In this document: positions 24,512 to 33,727 of the stretch, one piece after another | Layout: every line of letters starts with the position of its first letter | How positions within the stretch are numbered: position 1 is the stretch's first letter | From: Comamonadaceae bacterium | GTDB lineage: Bacteria; Pseudomonadota; Gammaproteobacteria; Burkholderiales; Burkholderiaceae_C | Assembly: GCA_947451205.1 (NCBI GenBank) | Contig: CANFZL010000004.1 | Location: 1-36,054 of the forward strand | Reading direction: 5' to 3' | DNA length: 36,054 nucleotides | Notes under the pieces: generated by a model | Told to the model about the DNA's origin: nothing | Databases searched by the model: none | Seen by the model: the letters and a program-made list of their open reading frames with translations, nothing else | Made by a program: the position numbers and the translations under genes

Positions 24512-25825
24512 ATGGACATGAGCACCACCATCGTCATCCAACAGCACCTGATCGACCCTGAGATCTGTATTCGGTGCAACACCTGCGAAGCGATCTGCCC
24601 GGTTGGCGCGATCACGCATGACTCGCGTAATTACGTCGTCGACGCTGAGAAGTGCAACCTGTGTATGCACTGCGTCCCGCCGTGCCCCACCGGCTCGATC
24701 GACAACTGGCGCACCATGCTGCGCGTCAAGGCCTACACGCCGGATGAACAATTGTTGTGGGACGAGTTGCCAGCAGAACTGCCTGCCGAGCAGTTGGCTG
24801 AAAACGGCGTGGTCGTGGCGGCGGGCGAGGCCGTATTGGCCGAAACCGAGACTGCAGCCGAGACCCCCGGCGATGCTCTACGCGCTGAAGCCAGCTTTAA
24901 CAGTTTTAACAGCGCGCAATACGGCGCGACACTGCCGCCGTGGTCGGCGGCCCATGCGTACACCAATCTCTACGGCCCCAAAGCCGCTGAAAAAACCATC
25001 ACCGCCACCGTCAGCGGCAACGTCCGCGTCACTGAAGTCGGCCAGACGGCCGGCAGCGATTACGACACCCACCACATCGTGCTGGACTTCGGCAGCCTGC
25101 CGTTTCCAGTGCTCGAAGGCCAGTCGATCGGCATCATTCCGCCCGGACTCGACGCCAAGGCTAAAGCCCACCACGCGCGCCAATATTCCATTGCCAGCCC
25201 GCGCAATGGCGAGCGGCCCGGCTACAACAACCTGTCGCTGACCATCAAGCGCGTGCTCGAAGACCATCAAGGCCAGCCGGTGCGGGGCGTCGGTTCCAAC
25301 TACATGTGCGACCTGCAAGTCGGCGACAAGGTGCAGGTCATCGGCCCCTTTGGTGCGAGCTTTTTGATCCCGAACCATCCGCGCAGCAACATCGTCATGA
25401 TCTGCACCGGCACCGGCAGCGCACCGATGCGCGGCATGACCGAATGGCGACGTCGGCTGCGGGCTTCAGGCAAGTTTGAAGGTGGCAAATTGATGCTGTT
25501 CTTCGGCGCCCGAACGCAAGAAGAACTGCCGTACTTTGGCCCGCTGCAAAACCTGCCCAAAGATTTCATCGACATCAACTTCGCGTTTTCGCGCACACCC
25601 GGCCAGCCCAAACGCTATGTGCAAGACGTCATGCGTGAACGCGCGGCCGATCTGGCGCCGCTGCTCAACGATGCCAACACCTGCTTTTATGTCTGTGGCC
25701 TGAAAAGCATGGAAGAGGGCGTGGTGCTGGCGCTGCGCGACGTGGCGACCCAAGCCGGTCTGGATTGGGACACGGTCGGCGCGTCACTCAAGCAACAAGG
25801 TCGCCTGCATTTGGAAACCTATTGA
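24512..25825 (+). CDS. boxA: Benzoyl-CoA epoxidase reductase component BoxA
   Basis: A 437-residue flavo-iron-sulfur reductase. Two 4Fe-4S motifs lie at C19-C22-C25-C29 ([12 protein letters not shown]) and C48-C51-C54-C58 ([12 protein letters not shown]). An Ala/Glu-rich linker spans ~60-135, followed by a ferredoxin-NADP reductase domain: [13 protein letters not shown] for [15 protein letters not shown] for [17 protein letters not shown], and a C-terminal HLETY. It passes electrons from NADPH to BoxB. The ATG at 24512 is chosen; ATG 24518 would also fit. It is the last intact gene of the plus-strand operon; a MaoC relic follows 16 bp later. Confidence 0.95.
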   Translation: MDMSTTIVIQQHLIDPEICIRCNTCEAICPVGAITHDSRNYVVDAEKCNLCMHCVPPCPTGSIDNWRTMLRVKAYTPDEQLLWDELPAELPAEQLAENGVVVAAGEAVLAETETAAETPGDALRAEASFNSFNSAQYGATLPPWSAAHAYTNLYGPKAAEKTITATVSGNVRVTEVGQTAGSDYDTHHIVLDFGSLPFPVLEGQSIGIIPPGLDAKAKAHHARQYSIASPRNGERPGYNNLSLTIKRVLEDHQGQPVRGVGSNYMCDLQVGDKVQVIGPFGASFLIPNHPRSNIVMICTGTGSAPMRGMTEWRRRLRASGKFEGGKLMLFFGARTQEELPYFGPLQNLPKDFIDINFAFSRTPGQPKRYVQDVMRERAADLAPLLNDANTCFYVCGLKSMEEGVVLALRDVATQAGLDWDTVGASLKQQGRLHLETY

Positions 25826-25841
25826 TGAAAGCGAGCGCGCG

Positions 25842-25964
25842 ATGAAATTTGCTGAATTTCAGGTCGGCCAAGTCAACACCACCGGCCCTTTCCGTGTCAC
25901 CGAACCGGTCGCCGCCAAGGACGGACGTTTTAGCTGACGAATCGCCAGTGGCTGGCGCACCCAC
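25842..25964 (+). pseudogene. MaoC-like dehydratase relic with internal deletion and stop
   Basis: The open frame at 25842-25937 reads MKFAEFQVGQVNTTGPFRV, then TEPVAAKDGRFS and a TGA. The start is the usual N-terminus of small MaoC-type hot-dog dehydratases. The segment AAKDGRFS-stop-RIASGW (to about 25964) resembles a region that in intact proteins lies about 20 residues further on. So an internal stretch seems deleted, an in-frame TGA has appeared, and the remaining two-thirds of the gene is gone. It follows boxA closely and may once have belonged to that operon. Recognition is from family memory, not alignment. Confidence 0.65.
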
Positions 25965-25999
25965 TTACGTCATTCATGTTCCCAACGAAGGGTGCATTC

Positions 26000-26603
26000 T
26001 CAGTCCAGCTTGATACCGCGCTCGGCGATCAGCTTGCTCCAACGGGCAGATTCATGCGCCAGATATGCTGTCACCTCGTCGGGGGACGAACCGATGGGTT
26101 CTGCACCCATCGTTTCAAATCGGGCGCGCACATCGGGTTGCTTCATGGCATCCAACAAAGCGGCGTTGAGCTTAGCAATCACCGGTTTTGGCGTACCCGC
26201 AGGCATGAACACGGCAAACCAGGGCGAGACTTCGTCGCCGGGCAGACCGGCTTCGGCTAGCGTGGGCACGTTGGGCAAGGCGCTTTAGCGCTTGGCTGTG
26301 GTCACACCCAGCGCGCGCAGCTTGCCTGAGTGGATGTGCGGGCGCTCCGAAGTCATGCTGCCAAACATGTAGTTGACCTGACCACCAAGCAAGTCTGCCA
26401 CGGCCGGTCCGCTGCCTTTCTAGGGCACGTGCAGCATTTCGATTTTTGCCAGGGATGTGAATACTTCTCCAGCCAGATGGACCGAGGTGCCGTTGCCCTG
26501 CCGACGCATAGGTCAGCTTGCCGGGCTCTTTTTTGGCTTCGGCAATCAGATCGGTCACGGTTTTGATGTTGGGCTGGGTCGAATTTGTCACCAGTTGTTG
26601 TCA
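26000..26603 (-). pseudogene. Bug-type periplasmic receptor pseudogene (frameshift, two stops, N-terminus missing)
   Basis: Joined across frames, the minus strand reads as the last two-thirds of a Bug receptor: KTVTDLIAEAKKEPGKLTYASAG, given here in part as KTVTDLIAEAKKEPGKL, then GNGTSVHLAGEVFTSLAKIE, GQVNYMFGSMTSERPHIH, and PNVPTLAEAGLPG to the natural end IKLD. Lesions: an apparent extra G near 26485 shifts the frame; TAG at 26420-26422 where HVPYKG is expected; TAA at 26285-26287 before SALPNVPT. The signal peptide and first ~100 residues are absent; the copy breaks off near 26603. Few lesions suggest fairly recent decay. Confidence 0.85.
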
Positions 26604-26612
26604 AAAACAATC

Positions 26613-26789
26613 AAACTGGTGGGTGCCGACCACTGCGTCATGTCTACGGATGCACGGATGCTTGTTGGCAGTTTTTACCCTCATGAGCAGTTTCGGATGT
26701 TTGGTGAGCGCATGCAGGGCTACGACATTTCCCGCAAGGAGGTGGAAATCATGATGTGTTGAAACCCTGCCGCATTGGTTGGACTTTGA
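26613..26789 (+). pseudogene. C-terminal remnant of an amidohydrolase-type protein with in-frame stop
   Basis: The plus strand reads KLVGADHCVMSTDARML, then FRMFGERMQGYDISRKEVEI, MMC, a TGA at 26760-26762, and in the same frame NPAALVGL followed by a natural TGA at 26787-26789. The ADHCVMSTD segment and an NPAxLxGL ending are typical of the last ~60 residues of metal-dependent amidohydrolases. No upstream part of the gene exists; the sequence turns directly into the Bug pseudogene. It is a different protein from the amidohydrolase at 3568-4431. Confidence 0.65.
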
Positions 26790-26807
26790 ATGGGGCGGTG
26801 TAACCGG

Positions 26808-27344
26808 TCATTTGATGCGCTGTTTTTCCAGCTTTCGGGCCAGCGTTCTGCGGTGCATACCTAAGCGTCTCGCGGCTTCAGAAATATTGAAATCCGCTGC
26901 AGCCATGGCCTCATGGATGTGCTCCCACTCCAGCGTCTTGATCGACGTTGTCCGCGCTGTCAGCCCCACCGCCGCATCGCCCTGGGCGCGGGCAAAAGCC
27001 TCTTCGATGTCGTCGGTGTTGGCCGGCTTAGCCAGGTAGTGCCGAGCGCCCAGTTTGATCGCCTCGACCGCGGTGGCGATGCTGGCGTAACCGGTGAGCA
27101 CCACAATCAACATCAGGGCATCGTGCTTGTGCAAAAGTTGCACACAGTTCAGACCGGAAGCGCCACCCGCCAGCTTCAAGTCGACCACCGCGAACTGAGG
27201 GCGGTGAGCCAGCAGCAGTGAGGGCACATCGACCAAACCTGCGGCCCGTTCGACGATGTATCCGCGCCGCTCAAACGAGCGGCTCAAGGTCATGGCAAAA
27301 GCATCGTCGTCTTCGACAATCAACAGTCGGCGCTCAGAATCCAT
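26808..27344 (-). CDS. regA: RegA/PrrA/ActR-family response regulator
   Basis: A regulator of about 178 residues. The N-terminal receiver has the acidic pocket VEDDDAF, the phosphoacceptor Asp in FAVVDLKLAGGASG, the Thr in VLTGYAS and the Lys in YLAKPAN. The C-terminal Fis-type helix-turn-helix reads NISEAARRLGMHRRTLARKL, the RegA signature. I choose the ATG at 27344 because GGAAGGGA lies 6-7 bp upstream; the ATG at 27350 abuts that sequence. It overlaps the RegB gene by 11 bp. Family members activate or repress respiratory and redox-balancing genes according to quinone redox state; cyoABCD upstream is a likely target. Confidence 0.9.
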   Translation of the reverse strand: MDSERRLLIVEDDDAFAMTLSRSFERRGYIVERAAGLVDVPSLLLAHRPQFAVVDLKLAGGASGLNCVQLLHKHDALMLIVVLTGYASIATAVEAIKLGARHYLAKPANTDDIEEAFARAQGDAAVGLTARTTSIKTLEWEHIHEAMAAADFNISEAARRLGMHRRTLARKLEKQRIK

Positions 27345-28710
27345 CCTCATTCCCTTCCCGCAAAGTCAGCGCAGCCAGTGGCAACTTGACCACCACTTCG
27401 GCGCCACCACCCGTCATGTTGCTGGCGTCGATCCTGCCGCCCAAAGTGCGAGCCACATTGACCGACAAAAAAAGTCCCAGGCCGCTACCTGGGCGACCTT
27501 TGGTTGAATAGTAGGGCTTGGCGAAATTGGCCAGTATTTCAGGGCTAAAGCCCGGGCCGGCATCGCGGATACTCAGCGTGAGCCAGTTGCTAGCGCATTC
27601 AACACGCAGCTGCAACGGCATTAGCGGCGCCGCGTCAATGCCGTTGTCCAGCACATTTCCGATCATTTGTTTGATGGCCGAATCAGAAATGATCGGCCTG
27701 TCGATCAAATCACTGCGCTCGTACTCGAGCACTTGCGTCGGCCGCGCCCGGCGCCACTCTTCCACCAGTTGGTCTAGAAACAGATGCAGCGTCGTCGCCA
27801 CAGCCGCTTCGCCACGGGCTTCGCCTGCCGACATCAAAATACCGCTGACGATGCTCTTGCAGCGCTGCAATTGCAGCTGCATCAGCTTGATTTCATCCCG
27901 CATCACGGGATCCTTGGCCAATGGCGCGCTATGCGACCAATCGCCCAAAATCACCGACAAGGTGGCCAGCGGCGTGCCGAGTTCATGCGCAGCCCCCGAA
28001 GCCAGCAAGCCCATGCGAACAATGTGTTCTTCTTCAGCAGCGCGTTGGCGCAAATCTGCCAGCCGGGCGTCACGTTGACGCAAGTTGCTGCCAATACGGT
28101 GGATGAATATGACCAGCAGCGTCGCATTCAGTGCAAAGCAAACCACCAGCCCGCCAATGTAGTGCAGCGACAGTGTCAGGTCGACAAGGTCTGGCAGGAT
28201 CAAGGGCCGGTGCCAGAGGGTCAGCACCACAAAGCACCCGCTGGTCAACACCACCATGACCCAGATGTATCGGGGTTTGAGGAGCACGGCGCCAACCGCA
28301 ACCTGCAATAAATACAAAAATATAAAAGGATTGGCGATGCCTCCGCTGTAATAAAGCAAGGCACTCAGCAGCGCCACATCGACCAACAAGCTGGTGAACA
28401 ACTCCCAGTTGGCAATGTCGCCCGCAGCGGTCCGGCAACGCAACCAACTGAGCAAGTTGAACAGGCTGAGCGCAGCCACCAGGGTCAACATCTCCGTCAG
28501 CGGGAGTTGCGCGTCCAAGCCAAATTCAACCCCCAAAATCGTCGCCAACTGACCGACCACCGCCAGCCAACGCAACTGAACCAGTTGCAGCAAATTATTG
28601 CGACCCGCCAGAATTTCAGTGGCATCACTGCGGCCACTCAGGCTCTTACCATTGGCCTGTAGCGGCAGCCATTTCACGGGGTTAAACACCGGCCCGCACC
28701 CGATTGACAC
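27334..28710 (-). CDS. regB: RegB/PrrB/ActS-family redox-sensing histidine kinase
   Basis: A 458-residue inner-membrane kinase. About six hydrophobic segments occupy residues ~45-215. Between the helices lies the ubiquinone-sensing heptapeptide GGIANPF (GGxxNPF). The H-box is SGAAHELGTPLATLS, and 42 residues after the His is a cysteine in QRCKSIV, equivalent to the redox-active cysteine of Rhodobacter RegB. The ATPase domain has NVLDNGIDAA and RDAGPGFS, then GSGLGLFLS. The GTG at 28710 overlaps the SURF1 gene by 29 bp; a start a little further in is possible. It should phosphorylate RegA when the quinone pool becomes reduced. Confidence 0.9.
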   Translation of the reverse strand: MSIGCGPVFNPVKWLPLQANGKSLSGRSDATEILAGRNNLLQLVQLRWLAVVGQLATILGVEFGLDAQLPLTEMLTLVAALSLFNLLSWLRCRTAAGDIANWELFTSLLVDVALLSALLYYSGGIANPFIFLYLLQVAVGAVLLKPRYIWVMVVLTSGCFVVLTLWHRPLILPDLVDLTLSLHYIGGLVVCFALNATLLVIFIHRIGSNLRQRDARLADLRQRAAEEEHIVRMGLLASGAAHELGTPLATLSVILGDWSHSAPLAKDPVMRDEIKLMQLQLQRCKSIVSGILMSAGEARGEAAVATTLHLFLDQLVEEWRRARPTQVLEYERSDLIDRPIISDSAIKQMIGNVLDNGIDAAPLMPLQLRVECASNWLTLSIRDAGPGFSPEILANFAKPYYSTKGRPGSGLGLFLSVNVARTLGGRIDASNMTGGGAEVVVKLPLAALTLREGNEDGF

Positions 28711-29467
28711 GAGCGACCAAAGCGCGCAGTTGCCGCTCGGAATACAGCAGATAAAACGCCGCCGCCGCCACCATCGCCGCCAAAATAAACCAGGTGATGG
28801 CGTAAACCATATGGCTGTTGTTGAAGCTGAGCACCGTCAAACCGCCGCGCGGCCAAGCCGTCACGTCGGCTGACGCCGCAGCGTCAATGAAGTACGGCGC
28901 CATCGATGCGGCATCCAGCTTGACGCTGGCGGTCAACGCCATCACGTCGCGCGAATACCAACGACCAGCCGCTGCGTCGTTGTGTTGTAGAAAAGTACCG
29001 GCGGGTTCACTGAGACGCAGCAAGCCTGTGATGACTTGCAACTCGGGACTGTCAGGACCTGCGGCAAGTGTTTTGTCAGTCTCAGCCACATATCCGCGGT
29101 TCACCAAAATCGAAAAGCCAGCGCTGGTTTGCAGCGGCGTCATCACCCAAAAACCGCGACCCAGCACGGTGCTGGCGCGCACCAGCGTGGCACGGCTGTG
29201 GTCAAAATGACCGGCCACTTGAACACGGCTGTATTCATTCGATTCACGGTTGATGGCCGACCATTCGGCCGGTCCGGGAGCGGGTATCGGCGTCGCATGC
29301 ACCCGCTGTTCAACACGCTCGATCAAGGCCAACTTCCACTGCAGACGCTGCACTTGCCACATCCCCAAAGCCAGAAAACCGACAAACAACGCCGTGGCCA
29401 ACAACAACAAGACAAGCACCTTGACAGGCTTGGCGGGTTGCGAAGGGCAGTCGGTTGTGTTGTCCAT
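28682..29467 (-). CDS. SURF1-family oxidase assembly protein
   Basis: A 261-residue membrane protein with one transmembrane helix near residues 17-39 (VLVLLLLATALFVGFLALG, ending GMWQVQRLQWK) and one near the C-terminus (MVYAITWFILAAMVAAAAFY). The LGMWQVQRLQWK motif and ILVNRGYV are SURF1 signatures. SURF1 proteins help insert heme into the catalytic subunit of heme-copper oxidases; in bacteria some serve quinol oxidases. The gene follows cyoD by 3 bp and precedes regB, so it probably serves the Cyo oxidase. Confidence 0.88.
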   Translation of the reverse strand: MDNTTDCPSQPAKPVKVLVLLLLATALFVGFLALGMWQVQRLQWKLALIERVEQRVHATPIPAPGPAEWSAINRESNEYSRVQVAGHFDHSRATLVRASTVLGRGFWVMTPLQTSAGFSILVNRGYVAETDKTLAAGPDSPELQVITGLLRLSEPAGTFLQHNDAAAGRWYSRDVMALTASVKLDAASMAPYFIDAAASADVTAWPRGGLTVLSFNNSHMVYAITWFILAAMVAAAAFYLLYSERQLRALVARVNRVRAGV

Positions 29468-29470
29468 AGA

Positions 29471-29866
29471 TCAGGGCATGTTACGCATTTCTGTCATGTC
29501 GTGCACCGGCATCATGTTGGTGTTCAGGTGGTACATCACCCAAATCGAGCCCGACAACATGATCAACACCAACACGCCGGTGAACAGCAGGGCCAGCATT
29601 GACCAGCCACCCTCAACCCGCGTGTTCATGTGCAGAAAGTAAATCATGTGCACCACAATTTGCACTGCGGCAAAGCCCAGCACGACCAAGGCTGTGATGC
29701 CCGACGACGGCAAGACCTTGGCCATCACCAGCCAGAACGGAATAGCGGTGAGAAACACCGACAGGCAAAACCCAGTCAAATAACCTTTAACGCTGGCGTG
29801 GTAGCCGCTGTCGCCATCGCTGTGGTGATCGCTGTGGTCGTCGGACGCATGCAGGTGCTCGCTCAT
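29471..29866 (-). CDS. cyoD: Cytochrome bo ubiquinol oxidase subunit IV (CyoD)
   Basis: A 131-residue small subunit. A histidine/aspartate-rich N-terminus ([20 protein letters not shown]) precedes three transmembrane helices, the usual CyoD layout (helices near [36 protein letters not shown] and [18 protein letters not shown]). The ATG at 29866 overlaps the CyoC stop (29863) as ATGA, so translation is coupled; a longer frame upstream of 29866 lies inside cyoC and is not used. The subunit aids assembly of the copper/heme centre. Confidence 0.9.
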   Translation of the reverse strand: MSEHLHASDDHSDHHSDGDSGYHASVKGYLTGFCLSVFLTAIPFWLVMAKVLPSSGITALVVLGFAAVQIVVHMIYFLHMNTRVEGGWSMLALLFTGVLVLIMLSGSIWVMYHLNTNMMPVHDMTEMRNMP

Positions 29867-30486
29867 GGCAACACTCCCATCAAATAAACAAAGGTGAAGA
29901 CGCCAATCCAGACCACATCCAGAAAGTGCCAGAACATCGACAAGCACATCAAGCGGCGCTTGTTCTCAAGGGTCAATCCAAAGCGGCTGACTTGAAACAT
30001 CAACGTCACCAACCAGATCGTGCCGAAGGTGACATGCAAACCATGCGTGCCGACCAAGGTGAAAAACGACGACAGAAAAGCGCTGCGCTGCGGGCCCGCA
30101 CCTTCTTGGATCAAATGCGAGAACTCAAACAGCTCCAAGCCCAGAAAGCCCAAGCCAAAAACGGCGGTGACGGCCAACCAACCCAACACTGCTTTTTTGT
30201 GGCCATGCTGCATGCCGATCATGGCCAAGCCATAGGTGACGGAGGAGAACAACAGCAAAGCCGTGTTGGCCGCCACCAGCGGCAGGTTGAACAAATCAGC
30301 GCCCGATGGACCTGCCGCATAACCACGGCCCAGCACAGCATAAATAGCAAACAGGACAGCAAAGATGAGGCAGTCGCTCATCAGGTAAATCCAGAATCCC
30401 AGCAAAGTGCCTTGCTGGGGATGGTGCTCACCATCGTCATAAAAGCGCACCGGGTGACCGGCCGCCAAAGGTGTAGAAGTCTGCAT
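29863..30486 (-). CDS. cyoC: Cytochrome bo ubiquinol oxidase subunit III (CyoC)
   Basis: A 207-residue inner-membrane protein with five hydrophobic helices, the number for quinol-oxidase subunit III. Family features are [18 protein letters not shown] near residue 30, [12 protein letters not shown], and [17 protein letters not shown]. It follows cyoB by 26 bp and overlaps cyoD by 4 bp. Confidence 0.92.
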   Translation of the reverse strand: MQTSTPLAAGHPVRFYDDGEHHPQQGTLLGFWIYLMSDCLIFAVLFAIYAVLGRGYAAGPSGADLFNLPLVAANTALLLFSSVTYGLAMIGMQHGHKKAVLGWLAVTAVFGLGFLGLELFEFSHLIQEGAGPQRSAFLSSFFTLVGTHGLHVTFGTIWLVTLMFQVSRFGLTLENKRRLMCLSMFWHFLDVVWIGVFTFVYLMGVLP

Positions 30487-30512
30487 TTTTAGGGACGCTT
30501 CAAGGGTTAAGT

Positions 30513-32513
30513 TCAGGCTTGGGCCGCTAGGGAGAGCGTGCGCAGGTTTTCAATCTCGGTGACATGGTCTGCCGGAATATAAAAGTCACGTTGGTAGTTG
30601 AAGGTGTGGGCAACAACCGTCACCAGCACCAGGGCGAAGAACAGCCCTGCCACCAGCCACATGTGCCAGGTCAAAGCAAACCCGACCACGGCGCAAAGCA
30701 TGGCGATGACAAAGCCGGTCGCCGTGTTTTTCGGCATGTGAATCGCTTTGAAGCCCGCAACCGGCCGCTGGTGACCGCGTTGTTTCATGTCGTGCCAAGC
30801 ATCGAGTTCATGCACGACGGGTGTGAAGGCGAAGTTGTATTCAGGCGGTGGTGAAGCCGTTGACCATTCCAGCGTCCGGCCATTCCATGGGTCGCCGGTG
30901 ACGTCGCGTAGTTGCTCCCGGTTGCGATAGCTCACGGCCAGTTGGATCAAGAAACAGGCAATCCCAATCGCGATCAACACGGCGCCTAAGGCGGCCACCT
31001 GAAACCAGATCTGCAGCGATGGATCCTCAAAGTGACTCATGCGGCGGGTCACGCCCATCAAGCCCAACACGTACAGCGGCATGAAAGCCATGTAAAAGCC
31101 AACCAGCCAGAACCAGAATGAACATTTGCCCCAAAACGCATCCAGCTTGTAGCCGAAGGCTTTTGGAAACCAATAATTGATACCGGCAAACATGCCAAAC
31201 ACAACGCTGCCAATGATGACGTTATGAAAATGCGCAATCAGGAACAAGCTGTTGTGCAACACGAAGTCAGCCGCCGGCACCGCCAGCAACACACCGGTCA
31301 TGCCGCCGATCACAAAGGTGACCATGAAACCAATCGACCACAGCATCGGCACGTCAAAAACAATGCGGCCGCGGTACATGGTGAACAGCCAGTTGAATAT
31401 TTTCGCGCCGGTCGGGATGGAGATGATCATGGTGGTGATGCCGAAAAAGGCATTCACACTGGCACCCGAGCCCATGGTGAAAAAGTGGTGCAGCCACACC
31501 ACGTACGACAACACGGTGATGACGACGGTGGCGTAAACCATGGAGGCATAACCAAAGAGGCGTTTGTGGCTGTAGGTTGAAATCACCTCGGAGAAAATAC
31601 CGAAGCAGGGCAAAACCAAGATGTAGACCTCGGGATGGCCCCAAATCCAGATCAAGTTGACGTACATCATGGCGTTGCCGCCAAGGTCATTGGTGAAGAA
31701 GTTGGTGCCCACGGTGCGGTCCAGTGTCAGCAAGGCCAACACCGCCGTCAGCACTGGGAAAGCCGCGACGATCAAGACGTTGGTGCACAGGGCTGTCCAG
31801 GTGAAGATGGGCATCTTCATCATGGTCATCCCAGGGGCGCGCATTTTGATGATGGTGGCGATCAAGTTGATGCCTGACAGCGAGGTGCCGACACCGGCAA
31901 TCTGCAACGCCCAAATGTAGTAGTCAACGCCGACCCCCGAACTCTGCAAAATACCGGACAGCGGTGGATAAGCCAGCCAGCCCGTGGCCGCAAACTCGCC
32001 GACAAACAGCGAAATCATCATCAGAACCGCACCGCTGGCGGTCATCCAAAAGCTGAAGTTGTTCAAGAACGGAAACGACACGTCACGTGCGCCAATTTGC
32101 AAGGGCACCACATAGTTCATGAAACCAGTGATCACGGGCATAGCGACGAAAAAGATCATCAGCACGCCGTGTGCCGTGAAAATTTGGTCGTAGTGGTGGG
32201 GCGGTAAAAACCCGGTGTTGTCACCGAATGACATGGCTTGTTGGGCGCGCATGAGGAGCGCATCAACGAAACCGCGCAACAGCATTACCACCGCCAAGAT
32301 GATGTACATGATGCCAATTTTTTTGTGGTCGATGCTGGTGATCCAGTCGCGCCACAGCGTCCCCCAGACGCGGTAGTAGGTCATCGCCACAAACAGTGAC
32401 AAGCCGCCCAGAATCACCATCGCGAGGGTACCCAAGACAATCGGGTCGTGCGGTATGGCGTCTGGGCCCAGGCGGCCAAACACAAGCTTCAAAATATCTT
32501 GAACGGGGAACAT
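30513..32513 (-). CDS. cyoB: Cytochrome bo ubiquinol oxidase subunit I (CyoB)
   Basis: A 666-residue heme-copper oxidase catalytic subunit with about 15 predicted helices. The low-spin heme ligand is in [12 protein letters not shown]; CuB/cross-linked His-Tyr in [13 protein letters not shown]; the HH pair in [10 protein letters not shown]; and heme o3/b ligands in [11 protein letters not shown]. Length is near the E. coli CyoB size (663). It reduces O2 to water with electrons from ubiquinol and pumps protons. It lies 12 bp after cyoA. Confidence 0.95.
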   Translation of the reverse strand: MFPVQDILKLVFGRLGPDAIPHDPIVLGTLAMVILGGLSLFVAMTYYRVWGTLWRDWITSIDHKKIGIMYIILAVVMLLRGFVDALLMRAQQAMSFGDNTGFLPPHHYDQIFTAHGVLMIFFVAMPVITGFMNYVVPLQIGARDVSFPFLNNFSFWMTASGAVLMMISLFVGEFAATGWLAYPPLSGILQSSGVGVDYYIWALQIAGVGTSLSGINLIATIIKMRAPGMTMMKMPIFTWTALCTNVLIVAAFPVLTAVLALLTLDRTVGTNFFTNDLGGNAMMYVNLIWIWGHPEVYILVLPCFGIFSEVISTYSHKRLFGYASMVYATVVITVLSYVVWLHHFFTMGSGASVNAFFGITTMIISIPTGAKIFNWLFTMYRGRIVFDVPMLWSIGFMVTFVIGGMTGVLLAVPAADFVLHNSLFLIAHFHNVIIGSVVFGMFAGINYWFPKAFGYKLDAFWGKCSFWFWLVGFYMAFMPLYVLGLMGVTRRMSHFEDPSLQIWFQVAALGAVLIAIGIACFLIQLAVSYRNREQLRDVTGDPWNGRTLEWSTASPPPEYNFAFTPVVHELDAWHDMKQRGHQRPVAGFKAIHMPKNTATGFVIAMLCAVVGFALTWHMWLVAGLFFALVLVTVVAHTFNYQRDFYIPADHVTEIENLRTLSLAAQA

Positions 32514-32525
32514 GTGAGATCTCGG

Positions 32526-33578
32526 TTATTTTTTTAAATAGGCCACAGGGCCTTCGCCGCTGAGGTTGTCGGGCGTGCACAAGGCAGCGACGTAAGTGCG
32601 CTGCGCATCTCGCCAAGGTTGGGTCGACAAACCATCGACGCTGCCTTTGCCCAGCCCGCCAGCCGCATCGATGGCCATCATTTGGCCCATGCACATCTTG
32701 CTGCTGTCGACGCAGCGGTTCAAAATGGCTTGGTACAAACCAGCGTCAACGTTGGCGTAACGGCGCACCGGTTCGCTTTCGCTGGGCTGCTCGAGCTGCA
32801 GATATTCGCGTCTGGCCAGCTCGCCACCGCCGCTTTTTGTCGTTTTAACCCAACGCTCAAAGTCCGCTGGTGCCAAGCCTAAAAATTTAAATCGCATGTG
32901 TGAAAAGCCTCTGCCGCTGTAATTGGCTGAAAAACCGTCGTACACACCGGCCGTGTTGATCACCGCGTGCAGCTGGGTTTGCATGCCGGGCATGGCATAA
33001 ATTTGACCCGCCAGCGCAGGGATGTAGAAGGAATTCATCACCGTAGACGCCGTGATTTTGAATTCGATGGGCCGGTCGACCGGAGCTGCCAACTCGTTCA
33101 CAGTAGCTATGCCAAGCTCAGGGTAAACAAACAACCATTTCCAATCCAGCGCTACCACTTCAACAACGAAAGGTTTGACGCCAGCGACGAGTGGCCGATG
33201 AGCATCCAGCCGTTCCAGCGGACGGTAGGGGTCTAGTTTGTGGGTGCTGATCCAGGTCACCGCGCCCAGCGCAATGACGATCAACAAAGGCGCGCCCCAG
33301 ATCAGCAGCTCGAGGCGGGTCGAATGGTCCCACTCCGGCGTGTAGGGCGCCGCTTGGTTGGCGCTGCGGTATCGCCAAGCGAACACCAGCGTCAGGGCGA
33401 TGACCGGCACGACAATCAGCAGCATCAGTACGACGGCGGTGACAATCAGCTGAGATTGCTGCTGTGCGATGTCGCCAAAGGGCTTCATCACAATTGTGCT
33501 GCAAGCCGCTAAGGGCAAGGTTCCCAGCAACAGGGTCAAGCGTTTTAAGGTTTGAAAACGATCAGGTGCGAGTGACAT
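32526..33578 (-). CDS. cyoA: Cytochrome bo ubiquinol oxidase subunit II (CyoA), lipoprotein
   Basis: A 350-residue subunit II. The N-terminus is a lipoprotein signal (LGTLPLAACSTIV, lipobox LAAC), then two transmembrane helices (VTAVVLMLLIVVPVIALTLV and LLIWGAPLLIVIALGAVTWI). The periplasmic domain has SFYIPALAGQIYAMPGMQ, but the CuA cysteine pair is absent: the segment reads SANYSGRGFSHM. That marks a quinol rather than a cytochrome c oxidase. A C-terminal extension has CVDSSKMCMGQ. First gene of the cyoABCD-SURF1-regBA block. Confidence 0.93.
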   Translation of the reverse strand: MSLAPDRFQTLKRLTLLLGTLPLAACSTIVMKPFGDIAQQQSQLIVTAVVLMLLIVVPVIALTLVFAWRYRSANQAAPYTPEWDHSTRLELLIWGAPLLIVIALGAVTWISTHKLDPYRPLERLDAHRPLVAGVKPFVVEVVALDWKWLFVYPELGIATVNELAAPVDRPIEFKITASTVMNSFYIPALAGQIYAMPGMQTQLHAVINTAGVYDGFSANYSGRGFSHMRFKFLGLAPADFERWVKTTKSGGGELARREYLQLEQPSESEPVRRYANVDAGLYQAILNRCVDSSKMCMGQMMAIDAAGGLGKGSVDGLSTQPWRDAQRTYVAALCTPDNLSGEGPVAYLKK

Positions 33579-33639
33579 GCGTGATAACCAACTACAGAGG
33601 GTAAACGCTAATTGCGTGTTGATCGTTACTGTAGCTTCA

Positions 33640-33653
33640 TTGATCTAAATCAA
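33640..33653. promoter_or_regulatory. Perfect FNR/Anr box
   Basis: TTGATCTAAATCAA matches the FNR/Anr consensus TTGAT-N4-ATCAA exactly. It lies 62 bp upstream of the cyoA ATG and overlaps a weak -35 on the minus strand (TTGATT, 33653-33648). FNR-type control of the oxidase according to oxygen is the simple reading; repression when anaerobic would fit the -35 overlap. Confidence 0.75.
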
Positions 33654-33656
33654 CGA

Positions 33657-33673
33657 TTGGACATATTGTCCAA
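33657..33673. repeat. 17-bp palindrome between two FNR-like boxes
   Basis: TTGGACATATTGTCCAA has perfect 7-bp arms TTGGACA and TGTCCAA around TAT. I do not recognise a known regulator for it. Its position midway between the two FNR-like boxes suggests a third operator in the divergent cyoA-MFS control region. Confidence 0.55.
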
Positions 33674-33679
33674 GGCGAA

Positions 33680-33693
33680 TTGATTTAAATCTA
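33680..33693. promoter_or_regulatory. Second FNR/Anr-like box, one mismatch
   Basis: TTGATTTAAATCTA differs from TTGAT-N4-ATCAA only at one base. It is centred 40 bp from the perfect box and 34 bp before the start of the MFS gene. It may act on the MFS gene, on cyoA, or cooperatively with the first box. Confidence 0.55.
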
Positions 33694-33727
33694 CTTTTTC
33701 ACCAAGTCATACAGCGCTTCACCCACC

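Noticed and set aside
33657-33673. Palindrome as a RegA binding site
   Set aside because: RegA sites I recall are GC-rich with GCG/CGNC half sites; this AT-centred GGACA/TGTCC dyad does not match.
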